A stretch of DNA of 56,291 bases, from positions 1 through 56,291 of the forward strand of contig NZ_SSOJ01000066.1 of NCBI RefSeq assembly GCF_029871205.1. Reading direction: 5' to 3'. This stretch comes from Pseudomonas sp. BN417 (GTDB lineage Bacteria > Pseudomonadota > Gammaproteobacteria > Pseudomonadales > Pseudomonadaceae). The translations under genes were made by a program, and so were the position numbers. Shown piece by piece: positions 52,343 to 56,291 of the stretch. The notes beneath the pieces were generated by a model. The model worked only from the letters and a program-made list of their open reading frames with translations, was not told the origin of the DNA and did not search any database. Every line of letters begins with the position of its first letter. The stretch's first letter is position 1.

Positions 52343-53869
52343 TCAGTCCTTCAGGAAGGCTTTGAAGCGGAAGAGTTCGGTCAGGCGGTAGCCGCGGTAG
52401 CGACCCATCGCCAGCATGAAGCCCACCATGATCAGCAGCACGGCCGGGAAGGTGAAGATGAAGTAGGTCAGCTCCGGCACGGTCATCAGCAGGTGCGCCA
52501 GGGTGGCCGCGACCAGGGTGCCGATCGCCACCTTGAAGGCATGGCCGCCGCCGCGTTCTTCCCAGGTGATCGACAGGCGTTCGATGGTCATGGTCAGGAT
52601 CACCATCGGGAACAGGGCGACGGACAGCCCGCGCTCCAGGCCGAGCTTGTGGCTCAGCAGGCTGATGACTGCGATCAGTACCACCACGAAGGTCAACACC
52701 ACCGAGAGCCTTGGCAGCATCTGCAGCTTCAGGTGCTCGAGATAGGAGCGTAGCGACAGGCCGAGCGCGGTGATGATGGTGAACAGCACGATGCCGAAGC
52801 CCAGCTGGGTCTCGCGGAAGGCGAGGGCGATCAGTACCGGGGTGAAGGTACCCAGGGTCTGCAGGCCGCCGAGGTTGCGCAGGATCAGGATCACCAGCAC
52901 GCCGATCGGGATCATGATCATGATCTGGTAGGTCTGCTGGGTCTGCAGCGGCAGGCCGTAGAGCGAGTACTCGAGGAAGTCGGCGTCGGTGTTCTCGTCG
53001 GTCAGCTTGGCCAGGCGGATGGCATTCATCTCGCTGTTGTTCATGCTGAAGGTCACTTGGACCTTCTTGCCGCCGTCGACGTTGATCAGGTTGCCGTCAC
53101 CGGTCCACCAGATCAGGCGATCGCTGGGCAGGCCCTGCTCACCGGTCTCGGGGTTGAAGTACAGCCAGTTCTCGCCATTGAAGCTGCGCAGCCAGAGCTC
53201 GGGGCTCTGCGCCTGCTCGCTGACCAGGCGGATGGTGTGCACGCGTTCCATCGGCACGTGGGCGATGGACAGCAGCAGCTCGATGACCTTGGCCTTGTTC
53301 GACGTGCCCGGATCGCCGGCCAGCAGCAGCTTCACGTTGTCATCGTTGAGGTTGTTGACCCGCTTGATGGTCTCGGTGATGAAGGTCTCGACGTCGGCCG
53401 AGTGCTGGCGGATGGGGGCCAGCAGCGCTTCGGCGGCGATCTTCTCCGGGCCTTCGACCGGGATGCTGTCGCGGAAGATCGGTCCCTTGTCCTTGGCCTT
53501 CTCGCCGCTGTAACGCTTGGTCAGCACCAGGCGGTAGTAGAGGGTCTGGTTGCCGCTGGCGCGACGGGCGGACCAGGTCACCTTGCGGTTACCGTCGACG
53601 CGGTTGATGCTCACCCCGTAGTTGTTCGAGATGAAGCTCTCGTTGAGGCTGACGTAGTCCCGGTTCAGCGGCGGAACGAACATCTGGACCTTGACCGGGT
53701 CCTTCGGGCTGGCCTGGAATTCGACCTTGGCGTCGATGTTCCACAGGTCGTCGGTCGCGTCCTCGGTGATCGGGATGCCCTGGATGAATATCTGGTAGGC
53801 CGTTATCAGAATGCCCAGGCTCACCAGCAGGGTGATCAGGACTTTCAGATGCAGGGTAAGAGAGCGCAT
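52343..53869 (-). CDS. Inactive-transglutaminase-like membrane protein
   Basis: 508 residues. One N-terminal membrane helix is followed by a periplasmic domain of about 250 residues related to transglutaminases, in which the usual Cys-His-Asp set is not evident. About seven C-terminal membrane segments follow from residue 310 on. Such proteins are almost always encoded with a RimK-like ligase and a retropepsin-like protein, as here. Confidence 0.88.
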   Translation of the reverse strand: MRSLTLHLKVLITLLVSLGILITAYQIFIQGIPITEDATDDLWNIDAKVEFQASPKDPVKVQMFVPPLNRDYVSLNESFISNNYGVSINRVDGNRKVTWSARRASGNQTLYYRLVLTKRYSGEKAKDKGPIFRDSIPVEGPEKIAAEALLAPIRQHSADVETFITETIKRVNNLNDDNVKLLLAGDPGTSNKAKVIELLLSIAHVPMERVHTIRLVSEQAQSPELWLRSFNGENWLYFNPETGEQGLPSDRLIWWTGDGNLINVDGGKKVQVTFSMNNSEMNAIRLAKLTDENTDADFLEYSLYGLPLQTQQTYQIMIMIPIGVLVILILRNLGGLQTLGTFTPVLIALAFRETQLGFGIVLFTIITALGLSLRSYLEHLKLQMLPRLSVVLTFVVVLIAVISLLSHKLGLERGLSVALFPMVILTMTIERLSITWEERGGGHAFKVAIGTLVAATLAHLLMTVPELTYFIFTFPAVLLIMVGFMLAMGRYRGYRLTELFRFKAFLKD

Positions 53870-53874
53870 GTGGG

Positions 53875-54411
53875 TTACTCGTCAGAGTTTGCGTCGGTGG
53901 CACAGCCGGGCTTGCCGGCAGCGTATTTAAGGCTCGGGTCGACCAGTGCGTCGAAGCGCTTGAGCGCCTCGGAACCGATCAGAAGCGGGTATTGGAAAGC
54001 ACTACGGTCGGTGAGGTTCACTTCGATCGTCCGCAGGGCCTGGCCCATGCACACCTCCAGTTCGATGACCGGGCGTGCGGTGTAGGTCTTGCCTTCCTCG
54101 GGGTCGTAGTCCCCGGCGCGGCGCTTGATCTTGCTGATCCGCGCCAGGGGGCGCTCGATCGGGTGTTCGTGGGCGTCGTCGATCGCCAGGTAGAAGCGCA
54201 CCCAGGGTTCGCCATTCTTCTTGAAGCGCTTGATGTCGCGGGCACTGAGAGAGGCGGTCTTGGCGCCGGTGTCGAGCTTGGCGGCGACCACCAGGTCGAG
54301 GTCCTTCAGCCTGGCATATTCATTGAGGCCGTAGACGGTCTTCTCGGCGGCAAAGCCGAGGCCGGGGAGGGCGAGCAGGCAGGCAAACAGGGCGAAGGGC
54401 TTGAGTGTCAT
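53875..54411 (-). CDS. Retropepsin-like protein (ATP-dependent zinc protease family)
   Basis: 178 residues from ATG 54411, signal peptide ending near AEK (residue 22). The active-site-like motif KLDTGAKTASLSA carries the aspartyl DTGA. Despite the family name, the fold is retropepsin-like. Five bp separate it from the next gene. The trio probably modifies and processes an envelope peptide or protein. Confidence 0.88.
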   Translation of the reverse strand: MTLKPFALFACLLALPGLGFAAEKTVYGLNEYARLKDLDLVVAAKLDTGAKTASLSARDIKRFKKNGEPWVRFYLAIDDAHEHPIERPLARISKIKRRAGDYDPEEGKTYTARPVIELEVCMGQALRTIEVNLTDRSAFQYPLLIGSEALKRFDALVDPSLKYAAGKPGCATDANSDE

Positions 54412-54627
54412 AAGTCCTTTGAGCGTAACGCGGTCATCGGTCCAGTAGCCCGGCCCACGGCCTTCATGGCTGCGGCGCCTGGTCTGGGAGTCTGGCAGGC
54501 ATGTCACTGGCGCCCAGACTGGCGCTGGCGGCGCGCATTCTAGCACGCAGATTTTCCGCGGCGACAGACGCATATGGCACGGATGGCGTGAGCGCGGCGC
54601 CTTTCTTAGATGCTTTGGTATTAGCCG
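54412..54627. other. Gap without a gene
   Basis: I see nothing supported here beyond a few small dyads. Together with the prpR control region it makes a 304-bp gap. Confidence 0.4.
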
Positions 54628-54712
54628 ATTGTCGACAATCCATGGATTGCTGTTTGACAAGGCTGACTTACTGGCGGTAGTTTTTGCGCCACCGCAGACA
54701 AATGTGTCGACA
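54628..54712 (+). promoter_or_regulatory. prpR promoter flanked by TGTCGACA operators
   Basis: ATTGTCGACAAT (54628-54639, perfect palindrome) and TGTCGACA (54705-54712) flank TTGACA (54654-54659) and, 18 bp later, TAGTTT (54678-54683). The second copy lies just before the start codon. The layout suggests autoregulation by the GntR protein with both sites bound. Confidence 0.6.
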
Positions 54713-54715
54713 ATC

Positions 54716-55438
54716 ATGCTGGAAGTCACTGAAAGCCCTATCAGCGAGCAGCTGGACTCGGAAACCCTCGCCGAACACGTCTTCCGGCGTATCCAGGCCG
54801 CCATAGTGCGGGGCGAGATCGCCCCGGGCAGCAAGATCTCCGAGCCCGAGCTGGCGCGCACCTACGGCATCAGCCGTGGCCCGCTGCGCGAGGCGATCCA
54901 TCGCCTGGAAGGGCAGCGCCTGCTGGTGCGGGTGCCCCATGTCGGGGCGCGAGTGGTTTCCCTCAGTCATGCCGAGCTGATCGAGCTCTACGAGATTCGC
55001 GAGTCGCTGGAAGGCATGGCCTGCCGCCTGGCCGCCGAGCGCATGACCCAGGCCGAGATAGATGAGCTGCGCCGGGTGCTGGATACCCACGAGCGCGACG
55101 AAGCCTTCCAGGCCGGCCTCGGCTACTACCAGCAGGAAGGCGATTTCGACTTCCACTACCGGATCATCCAGGGCAGCGGCAACCAGACCCTGACCAAGAT
55201 GCTCTGCGGCGAGCTCTACCAGTTGGTGCGCATGTACCGCCTGCAATTCTCCACGGTGCCGAACCGGCCGCGCCAGGCCTTCAGCGAGCACCACCGGATT
55301 CTCGACGCCATCGCCGACCGAGACGGCGAACTGGCCGAGTTGCTGATGCGCCGTCACATCGGTGCATCCAAGCGCAATATCGAGCGCCACTACCAGGAAG
55401 CGCTCGCCAACCCGTCCAAAACACGAGGTGAGTCATGA
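54716..55438 (+). CDS. prpR: GntR/FadR-type regulator of the propionate operon
   Basis: 240 residues. The winged helix-turn-helix covers about 18-80 ([35 protein letters not shown]), followed by a helical FCD ligand domain with Asp/His-type metal ligands ([14 protein letters not shown]). The ATG at 54716 lacks a clear ribosome-binding site, and GTG 54704 is an in-frame alternative. It overlaps prpB by ATGA, the prpRB order known in Pseudomonas. Confidence 0.88.
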   Translation: MLEVTESPISEQLDSETLAEHVFRRIQAAIVRGEIAPGSKISEPELARTYGISRGPLREAIHRLEGQRLLVRVPHVGARVVSLSHAELIELYEIRESLEGMACRLAAERMTQAEIDELRRVLDTHERDEAFQAGLGYYQQEGDFDFHYRIIQGSGNQTLTKMLCGELYQLVRMYRLQFSTVPNRPRQAFSEHHRILDAIADRDGELAELLMRRHIGASKRNIERHYQEALANPSKTRGES

Positions 55439-56291
55439 ACTTGAAAACCCCGGGCCAGCGTTTCCGCGACGCCATCGCCGAGGAACATCCGCTGCAGGTC
55501 ATCGGCGCGATCAACGCCAACCATGCCCTGCTGGCCAAGCGCGCCGGCTTCAAGGCCATCTACCTGTCCGGTGGCGGCGTGGCCGCTGGCTCCCTGGGGC
55601 TGCCGGACCTGGGCATCAACACCCTGGACGACGTGCTCACCGACGTGCGCCGCATCACCGACGTGTGCGACCTGCCGCTGCTGGTGGATATCGACACCGG
55701 TTTCGGTCCCAGCGCCTTCAACATCGAGCGCACCGTGAAGAACCTGATCAAGGCCGGCGCGGCCGCCGCCCATATCGAGGACCAGGTCGGCGCCAAGCGC
55801 TGCGGCCACCGCCCAGGCAAGGAAATCGTCCCCACCGAAGAGATGGCTGACCGCGTCAAGGCCGCCGCCGATGCCAAGACCGACCCGAACTTCTTCCTGA
55901 TCGCGCGTACCGACGCCATCCAGGCTGAAGGTGTCGACGCCGCCATCGAGCGCTGCCTGCGCTACGTGGAAGCCGGCGCCGATGCCATCTTCGCCGAGGC
56001 CGCCTACGACCTGCCGACCTACAAGCGCTTCGTCGAGGCGCTGAACGTGCCGATCCTGGCCAACATCACCGAGTTCGGCGCCACCCCGCTGTTCTCCCGC
56101 GACGAGCTGGCCTCGGTCGGCGTGGCCATCCAGCTCTACCCGCTGTCGGCCTTCCGCGCCGCCAACAAGGCCGCCGAGGCTGTCTACACCGCCATCCGCC
56201 GCGACGGCCACCAGAAAGAAGTCATCGACCTGATGCAGACCCGTGCCGAGCTGTACGACCGCATCGGCTACCACGCCTTCGAGCAGAAACT
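55435..56291 (+). CDS. prpB: 2-methylisocitrate lyase, cut by the window end
   Basis: 285 complete codons are visible without a stop; about a dozen residues should be missing. The catalytic loop [12 protein letters not shown] (the usual Cys in KRCGH) and LVDIDTGFG with its metal ligands mark the isocitrate lyase/PEP mutase family, PrpB type. It splits 2-methylisocitrate into pyruvate and succinate in propionate breakdown. GAGGTGAG precedes the ATG inside the prpR end. Confidence 0.95.
   Translation, partial: MNLKTPGQRFRDAIAEEHPLQVIGAINANHALLAKRAGFKAIYLSGGGVAAGSLGLPDLGINTLDDVLTDVRRITDVCDLPLLVDIDTGFGPSAFNIERTVKNLIKAGAAAAHIEDQVGAKRCGHRPGKEIVPTEEMADRVKAAADAKTDPNFFLIARTDAIQAEGVDAAIERCLRYVEAGADAIFAEAAYDLPTYKRFVEALNVPILANITEFGATPLFSRDELASVGVAIQLYPLSAFRAANKAAEAVYTAIRRDGHQKEVIDLMQTRAELYDRIGYHAFEQK

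Overview
The window looks like a Pseudomonas chromosome of the P. aeruginosa/P. citronellolis type. Coding GC is high, and the gene order folE - Smr gene - small membrane gene - isochorismatase-like gene - prmB - hypothetical - hydrolase - aroC - MFS gene - mtnB - mtnD - mtnC - alkA - speE matches, from memory, the PA1674-PA1687 run of P. aeruginosa. A complete acyclic-terpene (atu) cluster and dispersed Pseudomonas-type palindromic repeats fit this. No rRNA, tRNA or CRISPR array was seen. Region 1 (1-2042 and 11939-13822) is one host locus: a VWA-domain lipoprotein gene, an ECF sigma factor, a membrane protein that is probably its anti-sigma factor, and a proline-rich lipoprotein. Region 2 (2029-11947) is a 9,910-bp genomic island that split this locus. 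A large serine recombinase sits at its left end and a 9-bp direct repeat (GCCTGCAAA) marks both junctions. Removing the island in silico rebuilds the VWA reading frame, with a stop one base before the GTG start of the sigma factor. The island also carries an unknown gene with a good promoter, about 700 bp of gene-less, heavily palindromic repeat array, a single-domain tyrosine recombinase, a membrane protein followed by an AT-rich KAP-type P-loop NTPase gene and a 221-residue unknown, and a minus-strand group of two secreted Rap1a/HdeA-like proteins plus a DUF6680-like membrane protein. The array is the most unusual part. It holds four copies of a module (GGGGA...TCCCC hairpin, GGTGYAA box, TACCAGT...ACTGGTA hairpin), one of them inverted, with a 30-bp direct repeat and long-range inverted repeats. 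Region 3 (13995-26453) is the atu cluster for citronellol/geraniol breakdown, atuABCDEFGH on the minus strand and atuR divergent, with a 13-bp inverted-repeat operator between atuR and atuA. Several atu junctions carry palindromic repeats of different families. Region 4 (26559-37654) is a mixed housekeeping and metabolic stretch: a solute-binding protein, a CPBP protease, a DUF2897 miniprotein, a ZIP transporter, pyrF, oxidoreductases, BenE and LysE transporters, a MarR regulator, a PLP aminotransferase, a GST and a GFA protein. Region 5 (37655-51154) is the folE-to-speE run. It includes chorismate synthase and the methionine-salvage genes mtnB, mtnD and mtnC, which act downstream of the methylthioadenosine made by SpeE, and two DNA-alkylation repair genes (ogt, alkA). 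Region 6 (51353-54411) is a three-gene set of a RimK-like ligase, a transglutaminase-like membrane protein and a retropepsin-like zinc-protease-family protein. Region 7 (54628-56291) starts the propionate (methylcitrate) operon with prpR and a prpB cut by the window edge.
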